A DNA stretch of 64,000 bases from Plazaster borealis (lineage: Eukaryota > Echinodermata > Asteroidea > Forcipulatida > Labidiasteridae): assembly GCA_021014325.1 (NCBI GenBank), contig CM037467.1, forward strand, positions 4,588,001 to 4,652,000. Reading direction: 5' to 3'. How positions within the stretch are numbered: position 1 is the first letter of the stretch; every line of letters begins with the position of its first letter. The position numbers and the translations under genes were made by a program. Below, piece by piece: positions 1 through 10,905 of the stretch. The notes under the pieces are model-generated. The model saw only the letters and a list, made by a program, of their open reading frames with translations, ran no database searches and had not been told where the DNA came from.

Positions 1-190
1 AAAGCATTTTGTCATGTCTAAACCCCAAGAAGAGATTTTTAACATGTACCTCTAATCTTTACAGTCAAAAATATCTTTACAACTGATATATTTTCTCAGT
101 TAATACATTTTCGAAGAAAAAACACACAATCATTTGAACCTTAAACATTCATCCCCAAATTTGATGATTTTGTGTTTGTTGATTTTTGAA

Positions 191-606
191 TTATATTTCA
201 TCGGGAAAAGGGAAAGTACACGAAGGCGTACGTTGTCCAATGTTGACACAGTGCATTCCCGCAGTTAGGGGGATAATTGTTTTTGTCGAGACAGTCTCAG
301 AGGTGAATGAACGGCAAGCGTGACGGCATTGGCCAGTCGATAGATCCTCCTTCATCTCCGGTGTTTCACCTGCCTTGCTGCGGCTTGTGAGCTCCCCGGG
401 GAAGGCTGGGCTTACTGTCTGCCCGTCTTGCATTATTAGCCTCGGTAGGTTATGGCACCTCAGGCGAGGAACGGATACTGTACCATCCATGGCCGGCCAC
501 GCGTCTTGTCTTATTGGTAACCCAAGTCCTTGATAACTACTACAAGCCGTTAAAGATTCCCTTAGTTTTGTCGCGTAACCCTTACAGGTGCTTGGGAATC
601 GCGGTA
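191..606 (-). CDS. Candidate 3'-terminal coding exon, unknown protein
   Basis: The minus strand stays open for 137 codons from a possible acceptor (AAACAG at 612-607) to a TAA at 193-191. The block is clearly richer in GC than the AT-rich flanks. The residues have a balanced, protein-like composition, with six Cys and segments such as TACSSYQGLGLPIRQDAWPA and RCHNLPRLIMQDGQ. An in-frame ATG in a fair context (GGCCATGG, codon at 490-488) could start a 99-residue protein, but the frame continues upstream for 38 more sensible codons, so a spliced terminal exon is more likely. A good alternative donor (GGCAG/GTGAAA near 369) lies inside, so the exon may end earlier. I see no domain that I recognise, no membrane segment and no clear AATAAA just downstream. 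Chance ORF or an old transposon fragment remain possible. Confidence 0.42.
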
Positions 607-1193
607 CTGTTTATTCATATGCATAACTGTTATTCTTCTTAAAAGAGTGCGGTGATTTGTGGCGTATAAATACCTGTGATGGTTTCATATTTTGGTAACG
701 TCATAGATGAGGTAGGCCTTTACAATCAAACGAACAAACACATTCTCATCCTAATTAATATGTACAATCTTCCGCATTAGTTTTCTTGTCATTTTTGATG
801 AAACATCAAGCAGTTATTATACTCATGGAATGTTCATTGTTCATTCGGCACAGGGTGACTTCTTAGCTGTTAAAATGATAATGTAAACCCAGGAAAAACC
901 CACAGGCTTGTTTTAATATATTTATTATCGTTCTCGTGTTAAAAAGAATACATTTTACCCTTCTGGGCAAGCTTAGACTTTGGTATATACTTTGATGTGT
1001 TATTTCTTCGAAATGATCTCAAGAATATAAATAACTAAAAATTTTCCCGTTTGTCAGAACTCGAAAAGGTTTTCCTTTTTAAGTTGGATAAGCGTCACGA
1101 ATAACGAAAAACCAATGTAGCCGGGAGGAAAACGACAATTCGATAGGGATTTGTATGTGTGTTCAATTTATATAAGAGGATTTAAAAAAAGAC
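607..1193. other. AT-rich stretch with no recognised feature
   Basis: Low-GC, non-repetitive sequence between the exon-like block and the first MITE. I see no convincing ORF, RNA gene or tandem repeat in it. Confidence 0.5.
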
Positions 1194-1197
1194 TTAA

Positions 1198-1435
1198 AGA
1201 GGAAAGGAAATGTCAAATTCAATTTTGTGATGTACTCATTTACCAATAGAAAGAGTCCTCAAGTTAGTGGGGAAAAAATCACAAGTCTCTAAACTCACGT
1301 TAAAGTAGTGTAAATTGCCATTGCATTCGATACCCTTCCACTGCATATTTTGTCAACATCCAAAAACATCCGATGACATCATTCTATTGGAAAATGAGTA
1401 CATCATCAAATTGAATTTGACATTTTCCTTGCTCT
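1198..1435 (+). mobile_element. TTAA-flanked MITE, family D
   Basis: A 238-bp element bounded by TTAA at 1194-1197 and 1436-1439. Its ends are long imperfect inverted repeats of nearly 60 bp: the left begins AGAGGAAAGGAAATGTCAAA and the right ends with the complement of AGAGCAAGGAAAATGTCAAA. It has no coding capacity. A related right half lies at 17518-17755 and family C (16417-16880) is a longer relative. TTAA flanks suggest piggyBac-type mobilisation, although the terminal TTAAAG could instead be part of the inverted repeat with a shorter target duplication. Confidence 0.75.
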
Positions 1436-1439
1436 TTAA

Positions 1440-1825
1440 AGGCATCGTACACGTTTGGTAATGACTCTGAAAATTAATGGCAGTAAAAACTTACTTGGTT
1501 AGAAGTACAGCAGCTTTTAATAGTATATTGCATTTTGAGAAACTTTTCACTTCGAAGTACTGCGGTTATGGAAAAATATATCACTTTTTATCCCCCAAAA
1601 CATTTAAATCTGAGAAGCGTTACGCGTAACGCTTCCAAAAGTGTGTATACCAATGCAGATTATTCTTCCTGCGTGCACATAACCTCTCCAGATTTTCGGT
1701 AAAATCTAAAAAAAACTACCAACATTTGAGATGAAACTTCATAGGTTAGTTTTACGGTATATATCTACAACTATATAGGTTTGAAACAAACAACAGGCTC
1801 CAATTAACAAACGTGTACGATGCCT
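1440..1825 (+). mobile_element. TTAA-flanked MITE, family A (full length)
   Basis: A 386-bp element between TTAA at 1436-1439 and 1826-1829. The termini are inverted repeats (AGGCATCGTACACGTTTGG at the left, its complement at the right). The interior carries a small palindrome GCGTTACGCGTAACGC near 1616-1631. The same family is found at 49892, 50996, 57975 (reverse) and, internally deleted, at 22749. There is no ORF. Its left TTAA is also the right TTAA of the preceding family D copy. Confidence 0.85.
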
Positions 1826-1829
1826 TTAA

Positions 1830-2424
1830 CTAACAGCAATGAAAAAGACAGGTGAGAGGAATATGGTAGAGGTCAGGACGTACGAACGGCTTAGTCCCAT
1901 TAAAGGGGTGTGAACTATATGTGTCTGTTTCAAAAGCAATAGGTCTGTTGTTTTGTGGGGCAGATTATTTTAAGTGTGTTAGATTTATTGTACCTAACAA
2001 TTGTACCTTTTGTTTCCGGTTCAAATTGATGGTGCATTCAACACATTATTAAGTTTTATAAACGAAGTATATTCTTCAAAGAGTAGCTTCCATATTCATA
2101 GTTTTATAATTTGTTAAGGGAACTTAACTCTGTGAACATCAATGCTTAAATCATTTTAAAAAGTAACGTGATGCATATTCCTGGATACATGTCTTAGTAA
2201 TATGACACAAGTAAAAAAACGATAGGTGAGAATTTAATTTAAAGTTTTACGCATTAATGCAATAAGATTTGAAATGAACACGTCCGATTTCCTTCCAATT
2301 ACACAAACAAGAATATTGGCAATCCACATAGTGAAAAGTGTGCAACTTTAACATTTTTAGGGGGAAGCGAGTGAATGGTCAGCAATAAGCAATTGGCACG
2401 CTCGTTCGATTTGTTTTTCTTCAG
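1830..2424. other. AT-rich stretch with no recognised feature
   Basis: Non-repetitive low-GC sequence. No supported gene, RNA or repeat seen. Confidence 0.5.
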
Positions 2425-2546
2425 TTTTGTCGTATTGAATTTGCGGCTCAGTTGCATTGCGCGTTTGCTCCACACGTTTTACTCCTCACGGTTTGTTCCT
2501 CTTCGAGGTTCAAGACACTCGGGGCATACTACGTGGCACGGCCGGG
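2425..2546 (+). other. Possible exon bounded by splice-like signals
   Basis: A GC-richer block preceded by a strong pyrimidine-tract acceptor (TTTGTTTTTCTTCAG, ending near 2424), with a second AG at about 2450, and ended by a consensus donor GGGC/GTGAGT near 2547. All three plus-strand frames are open from the second AG to the donor or nearly so, therefore I cannot choose a frame and a non-coding 5' exon is equally possible. Confidence 0.22.
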
Positions 2547-2649
2547 CGTGAGTTTCTCCCGAGGTTACGAGAGCAGACTACAGTGCCGTTACAAAATATA
2601 ACAGCCGCTGGGGAAACAGGCAGAAATATTAAATTTCTGAAGTGACATT

Positions 2650-4685
2650 GGCTCGTCAGAGCAATGTGCTATTGTCCTTTGTGGTAAAGATTTCTCTTTC
2701 GCACGGAATGCGGTATTAATGGATGTTACCGTATTGTCGAGGGAAATATAATTTGACCAAAAACAGATTCAGTTGTAGTCGTTTATGCAGTTACGTGATC
2801 AGCGGGCAGTTTTGAACTTAATTTCTATTTCCGCTTGCACAATGCGACAGCTGTCATCATAACGTTATTATTAAACAGATGAATGAAAAGTACAATTTAA
2901 TAATCAATATCGAAATATTAAGTTAATATCATTCTGCCTGATGAGCCATTCACACTTATGATGCATTAGCGCTTGTGCCAAAGGTGAAACAAATAAAGAA
3001 CGAAAAGCGATGGTTCGGACCGTAAGATGTCAGATATTAACTTTAATAAATTTACACTTTTAATTCTTACTAGACCGATCTGCCCATATCAATATGCGAC
3101 GGTTCAGTTCTTTGATGGATATCAAAATATACTTTTGAACTAAAAATCGCGTGACAGAAAACCGAACAGAAACTATGCTGTCTATGAGGTGACTGTGTAA
3201 GCAACTGTCAAAATAAAAAAAAGTGAACAAGTTTCGATATGTGCCTTTTCTTCATATAACAACTTAATAACAAGTTGATAACAAAATCATGTATTATTTC
3301 CGAACGCAAAGAAAATACTTTACGGCCACACAAAGGATATTTCATCCTTGGACTTAAGGTTTGGAGCTTCCTTACCTAGTTATGTCACTGGATGGACACC
3401 TCTGAATTGTTCTAAAAGAACTTAAAACTCATTCGTTTCGATGTACCACCCTCTTAACTTTTGTTTGTAATTATCTCTGTTTGCGCGCAGCAGCACCCTG
3501 GGCTCACTTTGAAAGAGCTCGTCAAGCACAACAAATAGCTAAGCACAACAAATTTACCAAAATAAAGAATACCAGCCAAAATACCATTAATTCACATGTA
3601 CCATTTGTGACTGGTATCCAGCTTGTTTTTGTGCTAAGCAGAAATTATTTAAGAAACATCTTCTGCAAGCGACTCTATGAAATTAGGTATAGGTCTAGAT
3701 GGAATTTGGCGCTATATATCCGTTGGGTTTATTTTTGTTATTACAATCGTTGATTTGGCAAACTTTGAAATAACTCGAGTCTCAATCGCATAGGAAGTCG
3801 TGCCTTTTTCTTCTTCTGTGGACGTCTATGATAAATCGATGAGTGGGTGCACGTTCAGGCCGTCCGCTGCTTCTTGCTTGAAGGCTGACGTGGATTTTAT
3901 TTTTGTAAAACTTGAGTCTCATCGGTGAGGTCATTTTTGTCAGCTTTTCTAACCACACATTGATTTTCACCAATTAAAAACGCATCCCCAATAGGCAAAT
4001 ACTGAGTTATCGATGATGAAAGTGTAAATCTAACAGTACGGTACAGATGTAAAAACAATGTTCTCTTTCCAGGGTGTAAATTGGACTTCGGTGCGGCGAA
4101 TGGTTTTCTTGTTAATGTTGTATGCCATCTGATAATAATGAGAATGAGAGTCGATTTTGAAGTGAGAACCTTCCCCACTCGTCATTAATGGTTATAAATT
4201 GATATTGAATGTTATATCCAAGGTTTGGGGCTCTTTCAAAAATGGAATACAGAAAACGCAATTAGTGTGATCAGTATCGGAACACCTTAATATAGTATAC
4301 AACCGCGTTGTGAAGTCCAATCTTATCACAAGTGCCAAATGCCACATAATCCGGAAAAAGTAACCAATTATTAAATCTGGAGTACTCCTCGCTGGCATGG
4401 ACCGTCTGTGCAGTGTCCTTCTAGATGGAATTGAATTGAATTGAATTTAATACAACACTCTTATACAGTCTGTGCACGATTTTCCCGTGTTCCGGAAATT
4501 GAAATGTTTGTACTCAAACGGTTGGACGAATGAGGTGCAAACGGATGCAAACTTGTTTAGGTTGCTGTATCTTTTTCTCAAGACTTAAATGTCAACTACA
4601 AGAAACAAAGAATAAAGGAACAAGTTTCAGAATTTTTATTTTTTTATTTTTTTTTAACTTAACCAACTCAGTGCTATCGCGCGTC
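2650..4685. other. Non-repetitive AT-rich region, nothing supported
   Basis: Several short open frames occur (for example near 3480-3750 and 3780-4400) but all are AT-rich, lack convincing start or splice context and are incompatible with one another. I see no repeat family that recurs elsewhere in the window. Confidence 0.45.
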
Positions 4686-4689
4686 CTAA

Positions 4690-4800
4690 ACCTCATATAA
4701 GGATACACACTACTCGGTGGGATTCGAACCCATGCCTTGACTTCTCGAGCAGATGTTTTAACCACTCTAAGTGTGCCCGGAAGAAGGATGTTTTGTAAGT
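4690..4800 (-). mobile_element. tRNA-derived SINE copy (SINE-T family), degraded
   Basis: On the minus strand a tRNA-like head with B box GGGTTCGAATCCC is followed by ACCGAGTAGTGTG, matching the three tandem copies at 38655-39125, where CCAACCCGAGTAGTCTG follows the B box. The segment CATCTGCTCGAGAAG also matches their CATCTGCTCTAGAA. The body is short and diverged. Confidence 0.6.
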
Positions 4801-5061
4801 GTGAAAGACAAAAGGTCGTTAGCAATTACTGCCTACACCCTTGATTCAGGAAAACTTAGGGTGAAGGTTTTGTCGTTTTTTGGCCATTTATAAGTCATTG
4901 CAGGAAAATTTAATTTCTTATGGAATGGAAAACACGTGTATTGGGAGTAATTTAAGGAACAAATCTAAAACAGTCATGCTTTTTATTTTTTTCCAAAACG
5001 AGCCAAATTTTTGCTTGTGATTTTCTGCTGTTGGAAAAGTTGTACTCCTGTGCCTGGAAAC

Positions 5062-5290
5062 TAGGGTGTTAAAGTTGACTCCTTATGTGGTTTTCCCACA
5101 TAGATACCAGAAAAAAACGAAAATCCAAATTTACAACATAAGGTGTTAAAATAACACTAATTTCTGCCAACACAATTACATTGGTGTTATTTTACACCAT
5201 ATGGGGTGTTAATTTTGAATATCTCTTGGGTATATATATGTGACAACACCCATGGTGTCAATTTTAACACTCCATTTTTGTTGCAGTGTA
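5062..5290 (+). mobile_element. Palindromic MITE, TGTTAAAATAACACC family (P)
   Basis: Contains the signature hairpin GGTGTTAAAATAACAC ... TTACATTGGTGTTATTTT and ends in TTGCAGTG. The same sequence is found at 12321, 17385 and 23196, and the best copy (23196) has CACTGCAAAAA / TTTGCAGTG ends. Non-coding. The left terminal repeat of this copy is not recognisable. Confidence 0.7.
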
Positions 5291-5580
5291 AGGTATCGAA
5301 CCTACACAATGGTGTCCTAGTGCGATCAGGAAAACTACCTTATTTGTATCTAGCCATTTATTTACCCACGTACATGCACACAGTGCAAGCGGTACCCTAT
5401 ATTACAATATGTATAACTTGAATTACTGTTATTCAATTCCCCGTAGACGAGAGCCTTTGCCTGGTACGTAATTTGCATTGACAAACGACTCTAGAGAGCA
5501 ATGCATCAGTATATTTCATATTGTCTTCCTTTAATGGAGAAACTGATTCTTTTTACCTGATTTTGACGTAATTCGCTTGA

Positions 5581-5909
5581 AGGCAACGTACATGATTGGT
5601 GATTACTCAAAAAATATATTAGCATAAAAACGTACTTGGTAGCGAGCAACGGAGAGCTGTTGATAGTATAAAACATTGAGAGAAACGACTCCCTCTAAAG
5701 TAATGAGTTTTGAGAAAGAGGTAATTTCCCACTAACATTTTTGAAAGCACACAAATTTGTGCAACAAGGGTGTTTTTTTCTGCATTATTTTCTGGCAACT
5801 TCGATGACCAATTGAGCCCAAATTTTCACAGGTTTGTTATTTTATGCATATGTTGGGATACACCAAGTGAGAATACTGGTCTTTGACAATTACCAAACGT
5901 GTCCAGCGC
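5581..5909 (-). mobile_element. TTAA-type MITE, family B, reverse
   Basis: Matches the 61986-62355 copy over its length: GGTAATTTCTCACTAAA on the plus strand, AAGGGTGTTTTTT, and the right end TTACCAAACGTGTCC. The left flank is TTGA (mutated TTAA) and the right flank TTAA at 5910-5913. Non-coding. Confidence 0.75.
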
Positions 5910-5913
5910 TTAA

Positions 5914-5990
5914 AGGTAACGTACACGATTAGTAGTTATCAAGAATGATACAGAATTGATTCCAATCAATCTGATAAAACATGGATTATG
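5914..5990 (+). mobile_element. End fragment of a further TTAA-type MITE
   Basis: Starts immediately after TTAA 5910-5913 with AGGTAACGTACACGATTAG, a variant of the family A/B terminus. After roughly 50-80 bp the similarity fades and no second end is visible, so only a truncated piece remains. Confidence 0.5.
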
Positions 5991-6109
5991 AAGCTCGTTA
6001 TTATTGAAATATTTCTGGCAATGAAACCAGGAAAACCTTCAAGAGCGACTGGCACTGTGACTCGATCTTAGGCCTGAAGATACCTGTGTGGAGAAGATGA
6101 TGAAGAAAA

Positions 6110-6250
6110 TGTCAGTTTTAGATGTAGGAGGAAAACCTTATATTAGTGGAAACCCGAGCAACCAGGTAGAGACCCAATGCACATGCAAGGCTCAGGTCAG
6201 GTCCGGGATTCGAACTTGGGTCGCTAAGTGAAAGGCAGAGAAACCCCCTT
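6110..6250 (-). mobile_element. tRNA-derived SINE copy (SINE-2), reverse
   Basis: The plus strand shows GGGATTCGAACTTGGGTC (complement of a B box) after a GATGTAGGAGGAAAACC block. This is the reverse of the SINE-2 copies at 29130-29320 and 56120-56320, in which the tRNA-like head is followed by GGTTTTC...CCCACATCTA. Confidence 0.55.
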
Positions 6251-6719
6251 GACCCTTTAACAAAATAAAACAAATAATACACTAATAATATAAATTGAGG
6301 AAAAAAATGAAAAGAAAAAAATAAGGGCCAGCAGTTTCACTCCTCCAGAGAAAAATAACTCCGTCTGAACAACTGTGAAGGACGACAAAGTAATAAAGAC
6401 ACACAAATCGCCGTTTAATGGCCACAATTGCCGCGATGGAAATAAACGCATATCCAAGAAAGGGTTGTTTGTTTGAGTGTTCATCAGGAACTAGTGAGTG
6501 TAGGTTGCTTTACACTTCTAAAAATAAACCTTTTATGACATTCACTTTACGGTAATTGTTTTGACAAATTTATGTAAATATTTTATTTTTTTATATAAAT
6601 GTTTGTCTTTATAGCAAATAAACATGTGAATGTAAGCCACTTTTGTCAGACTGATGTCACTTTGTCAGTGTGTAATAAAAACCCCGTGACTCCTCAGTAG
6701 AATGATCATAAACAGCGTT

Positions 6720-6880
6720 CTACACATCATCAATTAACCAAGGAATGTTCGGCTCGTCGTTGTCGTAGCTAATGCAGATCCTCCTCGTCTTATAACCACA
6801 GCCATTATTGATGCCGGGAGGGTTGCCATGACAACTATTGTTCAATGATGCGGGGATCGAGCACTTTGACCTCCTTTTTT
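6720..6880. promoter_or_regulatory. Possible cis-regulatory block with RFX X-box
   Basis: Non-repetitive, higher-complexity block. GTTGCCATGACAAC at 6832-6845 fits the imperfect palindrome bound by RFX factors; CTATTGTT follows directly (Sox-like), AACCACA (Runx-like) and CATCAATTAACC (homeodomain-like) lie upstream. No ORF crosses it. The assignment is inference from motif clustering only. Confidence 0.3.
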
Positions 6881-6959
6881 CTTGTAAATTAAACACAATT
6901 TACATTTGTATTTATTTATTTATGTTTTGCTATACGTGTTTTCATTTAGATTAAATACA

Positions 6960-7100
6960 TTTTACTTAAGTCAGTTTCCCTGTACGATACAAGCTGGGAA
7001 GGGGCAGGAGAGGGATCACCTTAAGGAGATTCGACTTTTTACTTCAAATATCAAGTAATAAACCGAAAGGGAAACAGACTGGGTAAATGTTAAATAGTTT
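6960..7100 (+). mobile_element. Fragment of SINE-1 body
   Basis: GTACGATACAAGCTGGGAAG followed by GGGATCACCTTAAGG and TCAAATATCAAGTAATAAACC matches 12185-12270, the body of the tRNA-like SINE-1 at 11940-12272. No tRNA head is visible here. Confidence 0.5.
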
Positions 7101-7109
7101 GGGTTGATC

Positions 7110-7700
7110 AAAGCAAAATATTTAATTATAATTAAATAATAAATCATTGTCTGTTTTTGTCACATTCGGATTTGTTACCGTTGCTAGCATCATAATTATT
7201 AAACAAATACAGCAAAGAATGAAGTCTCTAATTCTTGTTTTTAATATAGTGACAACTAACTGCCCAGATGAGTCTAACTATTATTAATTTTTATAATAAT
7301 TGTGAGACAACAGCAACCCATTAGTCCAAGGTAATGATGTAGCGCCCACGGAAAGTACACTTCGTTAAATCCATCGCTGACAGCCTCTCCTGTCCGTGCA
7401 GTTCACTCTTTAGGAAATATAAGAAGGGGTTTCTGAAATAGTAATTGCATTGATTTGGCTATTACCCACGTAATTTATTGGGAGACCCCGAAGGTCGGCG
7501 CTTTCTACTGTACCAAATCGGTGGGATTTCTGATGCTTGCAATATTGATGGAGTGTATTGTACGACCGCAGCAATTACTTTTTTATTAGACGGCCCTTAT
7601 TGGTGTTGTATTACCAACTAAAGTACACCAACTAAAGCCCAGGGAAACAACAACAAAAGCAAAACCGCATGATTCAAAATTAAGCGAAATCATGTGATGG
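7110..7700. other. Unique sequence before the minisatellite
   Basis: No gene recognised. The part near 7330-7560 is of higher complexity and non-repetitive and could be regulatory, but no specific site stands out. Confidence 0.4.
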
Positions 7701-7745
7701 TGTACCTACACATACAGACTGCCGTATTGACTATACCGTCTATAG

Positions 7746-8990
7746 GCTAGCATTTGGTACAGGTGTCTTCTGTACACAGGCACCACGGACTACCACATTG
7801 ACCATACCGTCTATAAGCTAGCATTGGGTACATGGGTTTTGCCTACCACAGACTGCCACATTGATCATACCGTCTACAGGCTAGCATTGGGTACGTGTGT
7901 TTCTTCTGTACACAGGCACCACGGACTACCACATTGACCATACCGTCTATAAGCTAACATTGGGTACATGGGTTTTGCCTACCACAGACTGCCACATTGA
8001 TCATACCGTCTACAGGCTAGCATTGGGTACGTGTGTTTCTTCTGTACACAGGCACCACGGACTACCACATTGACCATACCGTCTATAAGCTAGCATTGGG
8101 TACATGGGTTTTGCCTACCACAGACTGCCACATTGATCATACCGTCTACAGGCTAGCATTGGGTACATGGGTTTCTTCTGTACACAGGCACCACGGACTG
8201 CCACATTGACCATACCGTATAAAGGCTAGCATTGGGTACGTGTGTTTCTTCTGTACACAGGCACCATGGACTGCCACATTGACCATACCGTCCAACGGCT
8301 AGCATTGGGTACATGGGTTTTGCCTACCACAGACTGCCACATTGACCATACCGTCTACAGGCTAGCATTGGGTACATGGGTTTCTTCTGTACACAGGCAC
8401 CACGGACTGCCACATTGACCATACCGTCTAAAGGCTAGCATTGGGTACGTGGGTTTCTTCTGTACACAGGCACCATGGACTGCCACATTGACCATACCGT
8501 CTAAAGGCTATTATTGGGTACATGGGTTTTGCCTACCACAGACTGCCACATTGACCATACCGTCTACAGGCTAGCATTGGGTACATGGGTTTCTTCTGTA
8601 CACAGGCACCACGGACTGCCACATTGACCATACCGTCTATAGGCTAGCATTGGGTACATGGGTTTTGCCTACCACAGACTGCCACATTGACCATACCGTC
8701 TATAGGCTAGCATTGGGTACATGGGTTTCTTCTGTACACAGGCACCACGGACTGCCACATTGACCATACCGTCTAAAGGCTAGCATTGGGTACATGGGTT
8801 TCGCCTACCACACACTGCCACACTGACGATACCGTCCATAGGCTAACATTGGGTATATGGGTTTCTTCTGCACACAGGCACCACATACTGGCACAAAGTA
8901 CCATCCCGTCTAGGCTAGCATTAGGTAAATGAGTTTCTTCTGTAAACCACATACTGTCACAAGGTACCATAATTTTTAGGCAAGCATCTT
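7746..8990 (+). repeat. Two-type minisatellite, 63/73-bp units
   Basis: Seventeen units plus a decayed tail, phased on GCTAGCATTGGGTAC. Unit starts are 7746, 7817, 7880, 7953, 8016, 8089, 8152, 8225, 8298, 8361, 8434, 8507, 8570, 8643, 8706, 8779, 8842 and 8914 (degenerate). Type A (63 bp) carries TTTTGCCTACCACAGACTG; type B (71-73 bp) carries TTTCTTCTGTACACAGGCAC. Both share TGCCACATTGACCATACCGTC. The order is BABABAB BABB ABABAB. Edge units at both ends are more diverged than central ones, as expected for unequal exchange. Confidence 0.95.
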
Positions 8991-9844
8991 GGGGATTCGG
9001 CTTTCAATGAAAGCCATGTACCAAAAATTGTAGCCTTAAACAGCTAATATTATGTGGAAACCCCATGGCTTGTGTACTCTTATGAGAAGACGAAAGCTGG
9101 TCGATACGCTATCTATAACCATTAAGCTTTTTTTTTATCGCTCTACGTTATGATCAAGGCGAGGGCATTAATTTCACTTTATGATGCAACAGTTTATGGA
9201 GCTTATTAAGCCAGAACACGTAATCGATAATGTGGAAAGGCATAACGACAAAACGACATGGTCTTCACTGTCTGATATGGAATTGTGTTGGGGAAAAGCC
9301 AGTTTGTTGGGAGACTACACCACCATGTTCCATGTCTTACATGTATTGTGAGTGCCGTTTTGCTTGTTGCAGGACTTTCCCAAATTGAGAGTTATTATTA
9401 GACGTGATGTAGGATTCACATTATCAATTCAGGTTTATTAATTTATTCCATAACTTCCACAATGAACACAAAATAATAAGTAAGAAATAAAGTAAAATTT
9501 GGTAAACAGGCGTAAAAGTAAAAAACAAGGAAAGAATGAAATAAAAAAAATAACTTTTGTAAAACAAGGAACAATGATACATTTATATCGTAACAATGTA
9601 CATGGTAAATCAGTGAAGGTAGAGGGTGGTGATAAACAAAATGAACATGATCAATTTCCTTGCAAACATTTTAGAAGCCATGTCAAAACCGTGTAGCTTG
9701 GCTGCTCATCGAACTGAATGTTCATTTATGTCTAGGTGCTGGATCATGTGCAGAACAATTTCTTATTAAACCATGGACAGGGAACAGACTACTTCCCCGC
9801 CAACCTCTCTCTTATATTAATTTGAATGACAATAGACTCTGCAA

Positions 9845-9910
9845 GTCTCGCGAAAATTCAAACTTCCGGGACCAAGTTGGCCCAAACCGTAGTGCGTCAC
9901 GCGTACGCGT
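9845..9910. promoter_or_regulatory. CpG-rich block with TCTCGCGA and ETS-like motifs
   Basis: TCTCGCGAAA at about 9848-9857 is followed by ACTTCCGGGA (ETS-like) and by GCGTCACGCGTACGCGT. These motifs typify TATA-less metazoan promoters. No first exon could be identified next to it, so this is a weak call. Confidence 0.22.
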
Positions 9911-10639
9911 TTGTTTATTCAAATACTTTAGTAGTTTATGGCGATAAAAACTATTTTTTACTGTTGGGAAAGTAGTTTTTAGCGATGAAATATTTTAATG
10001 TAAAATAGTGTTGACAAATCAACGAAGAAAACCCGAAAATAAGACTTAACCTCCGTTTCAGGTTAAAACTGACGTGTATGCTATCATTAAACCTATGTAA
10101 TGTTCGCACCAAATCGGGCATGGTTCGCAAATGGGGTTTCTAAAAAATAAGCATCCTCGTCCGAAAATTTAATTTGGTTTCAATGTTAATTTTAACAAAT
10201 TATTCTTATTATATAAACATTGAAACAGTATTTATAACAACTAGCTATGGGTATTTTTAGTTTAACGAATTGTGTAGAAATATAATTTAAAAGGATTGAA
10301 AACAAACCAGTCTTCGATCGACTTGTTTGTCGTTTTCGACACACGCGAGACTTCCACAGTATATTATGTGGGTAATGATGCATGGACGTTTTGCCGTTAT
10401 ACCAATCCATATAATCTATTTTAAGTGTTCTGGCGTATTATGCTAAACAAAACTGTTGCGCCATAAAGGGAAATTAATGCCCTTGTCTAGATTATAGCGG
10501 AGAGCTATAAAAAAGCTCAATGGTTCTATAGATAACATATCGACCAGCTTTAGTATTACCTCTTATAACAGGGTCTGCAAAACATTGGTAAGGTGGGGGC
10601 GGGGTGGTTTACAGATTTACACAGAACTTACATGGTATA

Positions 10640-10905
10640 AAGATAATCATGGTGAAAATGTAACTTTGTTTTTATTTTCTGCTCTGAAATGCTATAGTTA
10701 TTGAGAAATGGGTTAAATAATATGTTTTGATCTCGCGAGACCAAAACTCGGTGTTGTAAAACAGTGTAAACATGCAAGTTTTATTTCACTATTGCGTTAC
10801 TCCGATGACCGATTGAGCTTAAATTTGCACATGTTTATTATTGCATATGCTGGGGCACATAAAGTGCGGATACTGGTCTTTGGCATTAACATTGTTGTAC
10901 ATGCT
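10640..10905 (-). mobile_element. Diverged TTAA-type MITE, family E-like
   Basis: The right part (GATGACCGATTGAGC, CATATGCTGGG, then GTTGTACATGCT and TTAA at 10906-10909) corresponds in reverse to the left part of the family E element at 30760-31096. The left boundary is not clear. Confidence 0.4.

Noticed and set aside
7746..8990. CRISPR-like array
   Set aside because: Units are contiguous tandem repeats without unique spacers, in a eukaryotic setting. It is a minisatellite.
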